Source: Paraburkholderia caledonica NBRC 102488
Lineage (GTDB): Bacteria; Pseudomonadota; Gammaproteobacteria; Burkholderiales; Burkholderiaceae
Reading direction: 5' to 3'
Assembly: GCF_000685095.1 (NCBI RefSeq)
Contig: NZ_BAYE01000002.1
Span: forward strand, 124,001 to 188,000
DNA: 64,000 nt
The notes under the pieces are model-generated. The model did not search any database. It had not been told where the DNA came from and worked only from the letters and a program-made list of their open reading frames with translations. The translations under genes were made by a program, and so were the position numbers. Shown in pieces: positions 17,413-25,805 of the stretch. Within the stretch, counting starts at the first letter, position 1; each line of letters starts with the position of its first letter.

Positions 17413-18168
17413 ATGAAGATCGTTATTATCGGCGGGACCGGCCTGATCGGCTCGAAGACCGTCACGATTCTGCGCGGCGCCGGTCACGACGTGCTTGCTG
17501 CGTCGCCAAGAAGCGGTATCAACACGCTCACAGGAGAAGGCCTTCAGGAAGCGCTCCAGGGCGCGCAAGTGGTAATCGACCTGGCCAATTCGCCGTCGTT
17601 CGAAGACAGCGCAGTGCTCCAATTCTTCGAGACTTCCGGTCGCAACCTTCACGCAGCAGAGGCCGCTGCCGGCGTCGGCCATCATGTCGCCCTATCCATC
17701 GTGGGAACCGACAGGACGCCGGAGAACGGCTATTTCCGCGCCAAGGTCGCACAGGAAAAGCTGATCGAGGCTTCGGGCATTCCCTACACCATCATTCGCT
17801 CCACGCAGTTCCTGGAATTTCTGGGCGGCATTGCCGCGTCGAGCGCCGAGGGCAACGCGGTCAGGCTTTCGCCCGGACTCTTCCAGCCCATTGCATCCGA
17901 CGACGTCGCGGCCTTTGTTGCCGATGTCGCGCTTGCTGCGCCGCGCAACGGCATTGTCGAGATCGCGGGTCCGCAACGAGCCCCATTCGACGAAATCATC
18001 GCGAGCTACCTGAAGGCGATCGGAGATCCGCGCGAAGTGGTGCGCGATCCGGAGGCGCGCTACTTCGGCGGTCGCGTCGAGGAGCTTTCGCTGGTGCCAT
18101 TGGGTGAAGCGCGCCTCGGCCGTATCGGGCTGGAAGAATGGCTCAGCCGATCAAAGGCGGCAGGCTGA
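17413..18168 (+). CDS. NAD(P)-binding SDR (NmrA/YwnB-like)
   Basis: 251 aa. The Rossmann motif IVIIGGTGLIGSKTVTILRG opens the protein, and YFRAKVAQEKLIEASGIPYT near residues 111-130 resembles the substrate/cofactor region of atypical SDRs. An AGGTC-type ribosome site is weak. It is the only enzyme gene near the ECF41 sigma factor and may be its dedicated target; the LysR gene separates them. Substrate unknown. Confidence 0.8.
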   Translation: MKIVIIGGTGLIGSKTVTILRGAGHDVLAASPRSGINTLTGEGLQEALQGAQVVIDLANSPSFEDSAVLQFFETSGRNLHAAEAAAGVGHHVALSIVGTDRTPENGYFRAKVAQEKLIEASGIPYTIIRSTQFLEFLGGIAASSAEGNAVRLSPGLFQPIASDDVAAFVADVALAAPRNGIVEIAGPQRAPFDEIIASYLKAIGDPREVVRDPEARYFGGRVEELSLVPLGEARLGRIGLEEWLSRSKAAG

Positions 18169-18230
18169 CCGGGCGTCGGTGGAAGGACCTCCTGCTCGAT
18201 GAAACGCAGGTTGCCGTTGGGGAAAGATCG

Positions 18231-19409
18231 CTATCTAACCACTCTCAGGCGCGCGGCATTCTGTGCCGATTCGAGCCGGTTGCCACCCAACGATTTGGCG
18301 CGGTAGAGCGCCTCGTCGGCTGCGGCCAGCAGTTCGGCAAGCGACTGCACCGCGTCGCCGGAATGCGCGAGGCCGATGCTCACCGTAGCCTGGATATCAA
18401 CGCCGTCCACCCTGTGCGACACAGTCTGTGCAAAACGCCTGACGATAGCCTCGCCCACGTCGTGCGCGCGGCGTTCGTCATGGCGCGGCAACAGCACAGC
18501 GAACTCTTCTCCGCCGATTCTGGCAAGCACCGCCTCGCGTCCCACCACGCTGCGCGCGACTTTCGCGAATGATTTGAGCACTTCATCGCCGGTCTTGTGA
18601 CCGTAGCGATCGTTGAGCTTCTTGAAGTGGTCGAGGTCGAGCGCAAGCAGCGACACGGGACCGCTTTCACAACCCTCACCGAGCACACGCATCCCTTCCT
18701 CGAAGAACCATCTGCGATTCCCGAGACTGGTCAGGTAGTCAGTTTGCGATTCCTGCAGGAGTTGGCCATGCGTTTCCTCGCGGATCATCTTCAGCACGGT
18801 CATCGGCAGAATGACCGAATACAGGACGCCCTCGTACATCGTGATTGCGCCGATGGTGGGCAGCAGGCCCATTCCGTACCGCGTCACGAGCCAGGGTAGA
18901 ACGAGAGCCCGAAAGGCATAGAAAAGCGCGTGGATAGCCGTCACCGCCACCGCGATACGCCGTGACTGGAAGGCTTTGAAGTCGTCGCTTCGAAGGAACT
19001 CGCGGGACGTCATGCCGCTCGCCGCCGCGATTGCGACCGCGCTCACGTACGCCCAAACGGTGCTCTCCCAGCGCGCACCGCCCACTGCCCATGTCAGTGC
19101 CATGAGAAGGAGCAACGCGAGCGAACCGGCCGGGTATCGACGCTCGCTTAGCAACGCGACACCGTGCAGGACCAGCAGGTAGCCCGTCAGAATGACCAGA
19201 TTGCTCAGCGCGGAGCCCCACGGCCCGGGCAGATTGTGACGAAACACGGCTGCCGCGCAACCGGTTGCGAGCGTCGCATATCCCGCTGCCAGTACTCGCA
19301 ACTCCCGGCTTCGCCGCGGATGGCTTTGGTGTTCCCAAAGCGTCATTCCGGAACTGGCGAATAGCGTTCCGATTAAAAGCAGGTAAAGGGTGAGGAGATC
19401 GACATGCAT
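18231..19409 (-). CDS. Membrane-bound diguanylate cyclase (GGDEF)
   Basis: 392 aa. Residues 1-205 hold about six membrane segments, a sensor module not assigned to a named family. The C-terminal domain begins DYLTSLGNRRWF (residue 224 on) and has an intact GGEEF active site at about 299-303, so c-di-GMP synthesis is expected. The RxxD inhibitory site that usually lies just before the active loop reads REAV, so product inhibition is probably absent. It is a single gene, convergent with the SDR gene 62 bp away. Confidence 0.92.
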   Translation of the reverse strand: MHVDLLTLYLLLIGTLFASSGMTLWEHQSHPRRSRELRVLAAGYATLATGCAAAVFRHNLPGPWGSALSNLVILTGYLLVLHGVALLSERRYPAGSLALLLLMALTWAVGGARWESTVWAYVSAVAIAAASGMTSREFLRSDDFKAFQSRRIAVAVTAIHALFYAFRALVLPWLVTRYGMGLLPTIGAITMYEGVLYSVILPMTVLKMIREETHGQLLQESQTDYLTSLGNRRWFFEEGMRVLGEGCESGPVSLLALDLDHFKKLNDRYGHKTGDEVLKSFAKVARSVVGREAVLARIGGEEFAVLLPRHDERRAHDVGEAIVRRFAQTVSHRVDGVDIQATVSIGLAHSGDAVQSLAELLAAADEALYRAKSLGGNRLESAQNAARLRVVR

Positions 19410-19851
19410 CGCTGACCGGACAGTTCCACGCCGGCAGGATGCGGCGACTGCGGCATTCTACTTGTATCGGAACGAAGTGCTCCGCTAATGGAGGCATGCA
19501 CTCTTTTCTGCGAGCTTGCCGATACCTCAATGCGCCATTAACCACTGCGCCTAAAAAGCACTCAACGAAGTGCCGCTGAACCATAAGTGCATTTCAATTG
19601 AATCGCATCGATGCCTCGCCCGACACCCCTAAATGCGACAGAAATAGTCGCAAAACGTTGTGATTCATCGGGTTCGTTTTTGAACCGCATCTGCTACCCT
19701 GAACCTGCCGATTTCGTGCGGGCCCGCGCGCATGCGCCGGCTTCATTGCCACATTTTCTTTGCAGTCGGTCTACGCAGCGAAGCGAATCCGCGAAGTCTG
19801 CGCTACATCTGCTTCTACATATTCATCTTTAACCACCGCATGGAGTACGCG
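19410..19851. promoter_or_regulatory. Divergent intergenic region between cyclase and lipoprotein genes
   Basis: 442 bp without a supported gene. It should hold both promoters. Two small dyads lie close together on the lipoprotein side: TGCGAC-N7-GTCGCA at 19634-19652 and GGTTC-N6-GAACC at 19671-19686. A TTCAATTGAA palindrome lies at 19593-19602. Clear -35/-10 pairs could not be picked with confidence. Confidence 0.4.
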
Positions 19852-21045
19852 ATGTTGGAACGGCTGGGCTCACGGTTTGTCGCCATTGGTGTTTTGCTGA
19901 TCGTCGCGGGTTGCGGCGGCGGAGGCGGTGGAGGTGGAGGTGCCTCCAACACGGGCGCCGCTGCACCGGCATCCGGCGCATCGGGCACGAGCGCGACCAC
20001 ACCGACGCTGGCCGCCGCTACTCCTGTGATCGACGGCACGACGCTTGGCGATGCCAACTGGCCCACGGGCTCCACATCGTCGGGCGGACTCGGCCAGCCT
20101 GTCGGCGGGCTGAACTGCGGGTTGCGCAGCAATGCCTATACCTACACGCATCTGTCGATCTATCAGAACGGCCGCCTGCTCACGGTGCCCGCCAACATCG
20201 GCACGGTCGGGCCGACCATGACGGCGCAAACAGGTTGCGCGTATCCGCTGCACACCGTCGACGCGAGCGGCAAAATTCGCATGGATACGACCACCGGCGC
20301 TTCGTACACACTCGGCCAGTTCTTTGCGATATGGGGCGAAACGCTCGGTGCGTCGAACGTCGCGGGCCTGAGCGGATCACCCGTTACGATCTATGTGAAC
20401 GACGGCGGCGCGCTTTCGCAATACAAGGGCGATCCTGCCAGTCTCGTGCTTCCGCCGCATGGCGAAGTCACCATCATGACCGGCACGCCGTTGACCCAGA
20501 TTCCCACCTACACATGGACCGATCCGCCGCCCTTCGACCCGAATCCGATCACCCTCGCCTATCTGGGCGTGGTGGGAAGCCAGTACTGGCCGGCAGGCAA
20601 TACGGCGACCGGCGGGAACGGCGCCACGGTCGACGGTTTGATCTGTGCCGCCGGGATGAGCGAGCTGTACCACGTGCATGCGCATCTCGCGATCATCAAG
20701 GACGGCCAATGGCTCGCTATGCCGGCGAACGTGGGCATACTGTCGCAGTGCAACTATGAAATGCACACGCACGACCAGACCGGCATCATTCATATCGAAA
20801 CGCCGACCCTCAAGACATTCACGCTGGGTCAGTTCTTCGACATCTGGGGTCAGCCGCTCTCCAGCACGAACGTCGCGGGCATCAGCGGAAACGTAGTGGC
20901 GTATATCAACGACAACGGGGATTCGCGCCGTTACATGGGCGATCTGCGCAATATCGAGTTGACCTCATTGCGCGACGTCACATTGCAGATCGGCACGCCG
21001 CCAATCAGCTCGCTTGCGACATACTCGTGGTACGAGTCGCAATAA
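19852..21045 (+). CDS. Lipoprotein with two copies of a His-rich extracellular domain
   Basis: 397 aa from the ATG at 19852 (GGAG six bases upstream). Lipobox LLIVAGC puts the lipidated Cys at 21, followed by a run of nine glycines and a Ser/Thr/Ala linker. Two homologous domains follow, about residues 60-222 and 235-393, both containing the pattern W-P-x-G, N-G/D-G-x-L, PAN-x-G, TLGQFF-x-I-W-G and SNVAG. Copy 2 has six histidines (274, 276, 278, 305, 307, 314) that look like a metal site. Copy 1 keeps only two (100, 134). Function is not known; surface or periplasmic metal binding is an inference. Confidence 0.75.
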   Translation: MLERLGSRFVAIGVLLIVAGCGGGGGGGGGASNTGAAAPASGASGTSATTPTLAAATPVIDGTTLGDANWPTGSTSSGGLGQPVGGLNCGLRSNAYTYTHLSIYQNGRLLTVPANIGTVGPTMTAQTGCAYPLHTVDASGKIRMDTTTGASYTLGQFFAIWGETLGASNVAGLSGSPVTIYVNDGGALSQYKGDPASLVLPPHGEVTIMTGTPLTQIPTYTWTDPPPFDPNPITLAYLGVVGSQYWPAGNTATGGNGATVDGLICAAGMSELYHVHAHLAIIKDGQWLAMPANVGILSQCNYEMHTHDQTGIIHIETPTLKTFTLGQFFDIWGQPLSSTNVAGISGNVVAYINDNGDSRRYMGDLRNIELTSLRDVTLQIGTPPISSLATYSWYESQ

Positions 21046-21175
21046 CTGGACAGTTCGCGGCATGCGCGATATGCGGACAATAGCGGCGACGGCGGTGACG
21101 CTCAACGCGTCCAGCCAACGCCGCAGGACCGCAAACATCATTACTGTCGCCACCTGCGACGGGCCGTGAAACCGC

Positions 21176-21192
21176 GGCATGTCACTGACATG
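21176..21192. other. 17-bp palindrome between convergent genes
   Basis: GCATGTCA-C-TGACATGC lies in the 176-bp gap between the ends of the lipoprotein and esterase genes. As RNA it could fold as a 5-bp stem with a 7-base loop. There is no T-run, so it is a poor factor-independent terminator; it may also be a protein site. Confidence 0.3.
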
Positions 21193-21221
21193 CGTCAGGC
21201 AAACCGCGGCTCAAGCATGCA

Positions 21222-22928
21222 TCAACTACACGAAAAGCTCGCTGCTGAATTCACATCGCCGCCCTTATAACGCGCGACTTTCGGATACGGACACAGCGGC
21301 CGTGTGCGGCCCGCGCCCCACTGCGCAGGCACTTCGCTATTCGGGATCGCATTGCTCGCATCGCGAGCGGTCGCGATGACGCTATCCGGGGCCTTGCCCT
21401 GCTCCACCCACGCGATCATTGGCGTCAGCATGTCGAACTGATCGGCTGCGGGGCCGCCCGAGCAATGGTTCATTCCCGCGACCGTGAAGAGCCGCGCGAA
21501 GCTGCTCGCATCGCCGCCATTGGCCGCCATCACGCGTTGATACCAGTCGGTCGTATCGTTCGACGAAAACACCGGGTCGCTCGTGCCGTGATACACCATC
21601 AGCTTCGCGCCGCGTTGCCTGAGCCCGCTGAGATTGGCCTCGTCGGGCGGCGTCATGAACGACCACGACGATTCCGTGTACGCGCCGCTCGTCGCAAAGA
21701 TCTTCGGTGCATCGGTGTCCATGCTGAAGTTCAATGCATACGATGACAACTGGCTCAGCAGCGAAGCGCTTTGCGGCGGCGTCGTGAATGTAAATGCAGC
21801 GGCGGCGGGATCGAGCGTGATGGAGTTGCTCTGCTTCCATGCCGCCCAGCCCGCGCCGCTCACGCCGGCATCGTAGGGAAAGCTCGCGTACAACGCGGTG
21901 CCGGCGCTGTTGCGTGCGCCCGAGAATACGTTGCCGATCGCGTCTTTTTGCGCGGTAGTCAGGCACGTTCCGTCACGCACGTTGCCCGAGCAGGTCGGCA
22001 AGTCAGCGGACAGGTTGAAATTCGCCTGGCATGCCTTAATGTCCTGCACCATGCCGTCGGCGACGCCATCCAGTGCATCGCACTTTGCAATGATCCGCGA
22101 CGCCACCAGTTGGCGTTCAGCGGCAGTAAAGCCGGTCTTGATGTCGGGCAGGCCATTCGCGGTTGTCGCAGTCGCAACCTTCGCGAATTGCTGCGCGCCC
22201 CACATTTCGCCGATGGCCGCCTTCGGCAAATGAAAGCCCGGATCGCCCGCAATGATCCCGTCGTATTCGGCCGACGATCTCGCCGCCGCCACCATCGCGT
22301 GGCGGCCGCCGTTCGAGCAACCGTCGAAATAACTGCGATCCGGCGCCTTGCCGTAGGCGGTGCGAATCACCTGCTTGGCCATCGGCGTGAGCGTCGCTAC
22401 CGCGTTATAGCCGTAGTCGATACGCGCCTGCGGGTCGAGACCAAATAGCGGATTCTGCGACGACGAGTGTCCCGCGTCGGAACTGATCACGGCAAACCCC
22501 ATGTTCAGCGCATCGTTGAGCGGCCCGCCTCCGCCGATCTCGCCGGTTGCCGTCACCACGTTGCCGTCGAGCCCGCCGTTGGCCTGATAGAAAAACCTTC
22601 CGTTCCATGCAACGGGCAGACGCATCTCGAAGCCGATTGCGTAGGGTTTTCCGTCGACAGCGCTGACGCGCTGATTCATCTGCCCTTGAACGACACAATG
22701 CTCGGCAATGGGCTTGCCCGCCACTGTCAGCGTTCCGGCCGGTACGTCCTGCACGGAATTGAACGTAGTGTTGGCGAAGGACAACTTGCTCGCCAGCGTC
22801 GCGCAGCTTCCAACGAGCGTTGCCGGTGTGGCCGCGCTCAGGTGCGGCAACGTCAATGTGTTATCGGAAGAGCCGCCGCATGCTCCAAGCGTCGCGCACA
22901 CGGATACCGCAATCACAGACTTTCTCAT
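21222..22928 (-). CDS. Feruloyl esterase/tannase family lipoprotein
   Basis: 568 aa. Lipobox ATLGAC predicts lipidation at Cys17. The tannase-family catalytic triad is visible: Ser205 in FDGCSNGGRH, Asp in HGTSDPVFSS and His in GMNHCSGGP. The Cys just before the Ser and the Cys just after the His form the CS-D-HC pattern, where a disulfide joins the two catalytic residues. It would release ferulate or a related acid from plant cell wall esters. It is the last gene of a leftward MFS-porin-esterase unit (10-bp gap from the porin) facing the ferulate catabolic genes. Confidence 0.9.
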   Translation of the reverse strand: MRKSVIAVSVCATLGACGGSSDNTLTLPHLSAATPATLVGSCATLASKLSFANTTFNSVQDVPAGTLTVAGKPIAEHCVVQGQMNQRVSAVDGKPYAIGFEMRLPVAWNGRFFYQANGGLDGNVVTATGEIGGGGPLNDALNMGFAVISSDAGHSSSQNPLFGLDPQARIDYGYNAVATLTPMAKQVIRTAYGKAPDRSYFDGCSNGGRHAMVAAARSSAEYDGIIAGDPGFHLPKAAIGEMWGAQQFAKVATATTANGLPDIKTGFTAAERQLVASRIIAKCDALDGVADGMVQDIKACQANFNLSADLPTCSGNVRDGTCLTTAQKDAIGNVFSGARNSAGTALYASFPYDAGVSGAGWAAWKQSNSITLDPAAAAFTFTTPPQSASLLSQLSSYALNFSMDTDAPKIFATSGAYTESSWSFMTPPDEANLSGLRQRGAKLMVYHGTSDPVFSSNDTTDWYQRVMAANGGDASSFARLFTVAGMNHCSGGPAADQFDMLTPMIAWVEQGKAPDSVIATARDASNAIPNSEVPAQWGAGRTRPLCPYPKVARYKGGDVNSAASFSCS

Positions 22929-22938
22929 TCAATCTCTC

Positions 22939-24081
22939 CTAGAACGCGTGCTTGATACCGACCATCACACCTGTCTGACCGATGCCGGCGGCGGGCGTCG
23001 TGCCGCCACCGCCGCCGCTCACCGAATAGCGCGCCTTCGCACTGTTGGCCAGATAGGCTGCCTGCGCATACACGGACGAGCGCTTGCTCAACAGATACGT
23101 GGTGCGCAGCGCGCCCATCGTCGCGCGGGAGTCGTGCACACTATTGACGATGCGGAACACTTCTCCGTCGACCAGAAACGCAGGCGTCACGAAGTACGAC
23201 GCGCCGACGAAGAACAGATCCGAGCGCACGTTCGGCACCGCCGGCGAGTCCGTCACGACGCGCCGGCCAAGCCAGCCCGCGCCGAGCCTCGCGCCCGCGT
23301 ACTGCGCATAGGCGCTCACATGCGTGCGGGCGTCCTTGTCAGCGGCGTTGCCAAGCGGCGTGGGAGCGACGCCGTCGAAGAAGTTCGCTTGCGCGTTTGT
23401 GCCGCCGCGTTCCTCTTCATATGAAGCTGCGACGCCGAAGTTCGGCGCGTCGTATTTGAGCATTACCGACCAGTCGCGACATTCGGTCGGATGGCCCGCT
23501 ACCGAACCTGCGCAGGTGCCCTGCCCTGGCGAGTTGCCGGTGCCGGCCGAATCGCGGCCGAACGAATACCCGGCGCCGAGCGTGAATCCCTTGTACGTGC
23601 CCATGTACGTCACCGAATTATCGGCACGCGCGTTGGGCACATACGCGTCGAGCGAACCCATGCCGTAGATGTCCGGGCCGATGATGTCGGCGCCTTGCAG
23701 CGCCAGATACGTCATCGTGTATTGCCGGCCGAATGCCATGGTCCCGTATGGACCCTTGAGGCCGACGAATGCCTGCCGTCCAAACAGGCGTCCACCCTGG
23801 CCGGAACTGCCGTCGCGAACGTTGAACCCGCTTTCCAGTGTGAAGACGGCGCTATAGCCGCCGCCGAGATCCTCGGCACCACGCAGGCCCCAACGCGAAG
23901 GCAACTCGCCCGTTACTGCCGGCATGCGAAACACATGGCCGCCTGCGGCGTTCGCATGCGATACGTATTCCACACCGGTATCGATGATCCCGTACAGCGT
24001 GACGCTCGACTGCGCGAGCGCGGTCGTACTCAGCGCGCACAGGGCACCGGATATAAAAAGGCGGGTCGTGACTGTTTGCAT
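22939..24081 (-). CDS. Gram-negative porin (Omp32/OpcP type)
   Basis: 380 aa from the ATG giving MQTVTTRLFISGALCALSTT, with GGAG nine bases upstream; a TTG five codons earlier is the only longer option. Signal peptide ends TALAQS, then SSVTLYGIIDTGVEYV, the standard first strand of Burkholderia trimeric porins. The protein ends with the outer membrane sorting signal VGIKHAF (terminal Phe). Placed between the aromatic acid MFS and the feruloyl esterase, so it probably admits hydroxycinnamates or their esters. Confidence 0.92.
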   Translation of the reverse strand: MQTVTTRLFISGALCALSTTALAQSSVTLYGIIDTGVEYVSHANAAGGHVFRMPAVTGELPSRWGLRGAEDLGGGYSAVFTLESGFNVRDGSSGQGGRLFGRQAFVGLKGPYGTMAFGRQYTMTYLALQGADIIGPDIYGMGSLDAYVPNARADNSVTYMGTYKGFTLGAGYSFGRDSAGTGNSPGQGTCAGSVAGHPTECRDWSVMLKYDAPNFGVAASYEEERGGTNAQANFFDGVAPTPLGNAADKDARTHVSAYAQYAGARLGAGWLGRRVVTDSPAVPNVRSDLFFVGASYFVTPAFLVDGEVFRIVNSVHDSRATMGALRTTYLLSKRSSVYAQAAYLANSAKARYSVSGGGGGTTPAAGIGQTGVMVGIKHAF

Positions 24082-24139
24082 CGTTGTCGTCTCCAAACGT
24101 TGTGTTCTCTTTTTCGGTTTATTTGATAAGGATGTCTGA

Positions 24140-25381
24140 TCAGTCGTTAGCGCGCGGACGGCGGATCAGCATCAGAGCCGCCGCCGCGGCAATCAGCGTG
24201 ACCGGAATGCTCGCGCCGATCACCGTCGACGAACTGCGGCCCATGGCCAGCAACTGGCCGGCCGCAAGCGGCCCGACCACCGAACCGACCCGACCCACCG
24301 CGACCGCTGCACCGACACCCGTGCCTCGCATCGCTGTCGGATAGAACGCAGCGGAGAGCGCATACAGCACTGATTGGCCGCCGATCACGAACATCCCGGC
24401 GAAGAACGCGGATACCGTCAGCGCCGCGAAACCCGGCGCGATCGACAACGCCGCGAGCGACGCGATAATGCCCATGTACATGCCTGACACCACCACACCG
24501 CCGCGCAAACGGTCCATCAACATGCCGATGAAAAGCGCGCCCAGGCCGCCGCCGATGTTGAAGAAGATCTGCACATAACCGACTTCCGCGCGCGCGAGTC
24601 CGCGTGCCGCCATCAACGAGGGCAACCAGTTCAGCAGGAAGTACAGAACGATCAGCGTGCAAAAGTAGCTGATCCAGATTTCCAGCGTGGAGAGCCCCCG
24701 GCTCCCGCCGAACAGCACTTCGCCGACGGGCGCTGGCTTCGTGTTCATGCCGTGTGACGCGCGGCGAAACGCGGACGACTCCGGCAGGAATGCGAGCAGA
24801 AGCGGCACCAGAATGAGTGGCCCCGCGCCGCCCACATAGAAGATGTGTCGCCATTGCGTATCGCCGATGCTGACAATGCCGACAATCGAGGCGATCACTC
24901 CGCCGAAAGGAATACCGCAATACATCACGCTAACGGCGGTATTGCGCGACTTCGGCGAGACCGCCTCCGACGATAGCGCGATCAGGTTCGGCAAAGCGCC
25001 GCCCAGCCCGATACCCGTCAGCACGCGGACAAAGACAAGCATGCCGAAGCTGCTGACGAACGCAGTCGCGATGGACAGCAGACCAAACAGACACGCGGAC
25101 AGAATTAGTATCCGCTTGCGTCCGATCCGGTCGGCGAGCCTTCCGCCCAACATCGCGCCCGGCAATAGCCCGAAGGTGCCCGCGCTGAACGCAAGCCCCA
25201 TTTGCGCGACGCTGAGGCCGAACTCGCGCGCCATGCGCGGCGCCGCGACGCCCACCGATTGAAGGTCGAGCCCTTCGAGCAACGCAACCGCAAAACAAAG
25301 ACTCAACGTGACGGCGGCGCCCGTTCGCGCGGTGGCTTGCGCCATGCCGTCTGCCGGCAGTGCTGTTCTGGTGGATTTCAT
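24140..25381 (-). CDS. MFS aromatic acid:H+ symporter, probable hydroxycinnamate importer
   Basis: 413 aa from the ATG at 25381, which has AGGAGAC before it; a longer frame would cross an operator-like site. About twelve membrane segments. The first carries EGLDLQSVGVAAP, matching the EGxD motif of the AAHS family (PcaK, MhpT), and the loop 2-3 motif GGRLADRIGRKRI is intact. First gene of the leftward MFS-porin-esterase unit. Ferulate or a similar acid is the likely cargo from context. Confidence 0.88.
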   Translation of the reverse strand: MKSTRTALPADGMAQATARTGAAVTLSLCFAVALLEGLDLQSVGVAAPRMAREFGLSVAQMGLAFSAGTFGLLPGAMLGGRLADRIGRKRILILSACLFGLLSIATAFVSSFGMLVFVRVLTGIGLGGALPNLIALSSEAVSPKSRNTAVSVMYCGIPFGGVIASIVGIVSIGDTQWRHIFYVGGAGPLILVPLLLAFLPESSAFRRASHGMNTKPAPVGEVLFGGSRGLSTLEIWISYFCTLIVLYFLLNWLPSLMAARGLARAEVGYVQIFFNIGGGLGALFIGMLMDRLRGGVVVSGMYMGIIASLAALSIAPGFAALTVSAFFAGMFVIGGQSVLYALSAAFYPTAMRGTGVGAAVAVGRVGSVVGPLAAGQLLAMGRSSSTVIGASIPVTLIAAAAALMLIRRPRAND

Positions 25382-25492
25382 GTCTGTCTCCTGTCGGCCG
25401 GAGCCGACGCTTTCGCGTCTTGTTCCGGTCACTGCAAGTTGATTGCTGTTTATTGTGTCGATGGCCGCCGGTGCATCCTTATCGCCTCCAAA

Positions 25493-25509
25493 TATCAGGC
25501 TGCCTGACA
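25493..25509. promoter_or_regulatory. Operator-like dyad 1 of the ferulate module
   Basis: TATCAGG-CTG-CCTGACA: six of seven positions in the arms are symmetric. It is 112 bp upstream of the importer ATG. Size and symmetry suit a MarR-type dimer, the regulator class usual for hydroxycinnamoyl-CoA control. Confidence 0.65.
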
Positions 25510-25574
25510 TCATGGGTGAACAAAAGCGCGTTCACGAGAACGCGCCACGGTCAGTTGCGATGGAGCATATTAAA

Positions 25575-25591
25575 TATCAGGCGACCTGACA
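25575..25591. promoter_or_regulatory. Operator-like dyad 2 of the ferulate module
   Basis: TATCAGG-CGA-CCTGACA, the middle copy, 82 bp from dyad 1 and 120 bp from dyad 3 (start to start). Same arms as dyad 1 with a different centre. Confidence 0.65.
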
Positions 25592-25694
25592 AAACAAGGT
25601 ACGCGTCTTTGGTGAATACCCCAGGTGCATCCAACGCAAGGGTTTTCACCGATCACGTGGCGATTGTGTCCAAAGCTGCTTGATAATAGACTTG

Positions 25695-25711
25695 TATCAG
25701 GCTACCTGATA
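25695..25711. promoter_or_regulatory. Operator-like dyad 3 of the ferulate module
   Basis: TATCAGG-CTA-CCTGATA, fully symmetric in the arms and extended by one G:C pair on each side. It lies 95 bp before the hydratase/lyase ATG and six bases after a -10-like TGATAATAG, a position from which a bound repressor would block transcription. Confidence 0.68.
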
Positions 25712-25805
25712 CGGCGTGTGCATTGAAGCTTTGACGCAAACGCTATCGGGTGCTCGCACATCACCACAAACATCGATACGCGCACAGGCGCGCTGGAGCT
25801 ACGAA

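Larger units (their letters stand above)
25382..25805. promoter_or_regulatory. Divergent control region of the ferulate module
   Basis: 424 bp between the importer and hydratase/lyase genes, with no supported gene. It contains three copies of a TATCAGG-N3-CCTGATA dyad (listed separately). A TGATAATAG stretch at 25681-25689 could be the -10 of the rightward operon, placing the third dyad at or just after its start. Confidence 0.65.
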
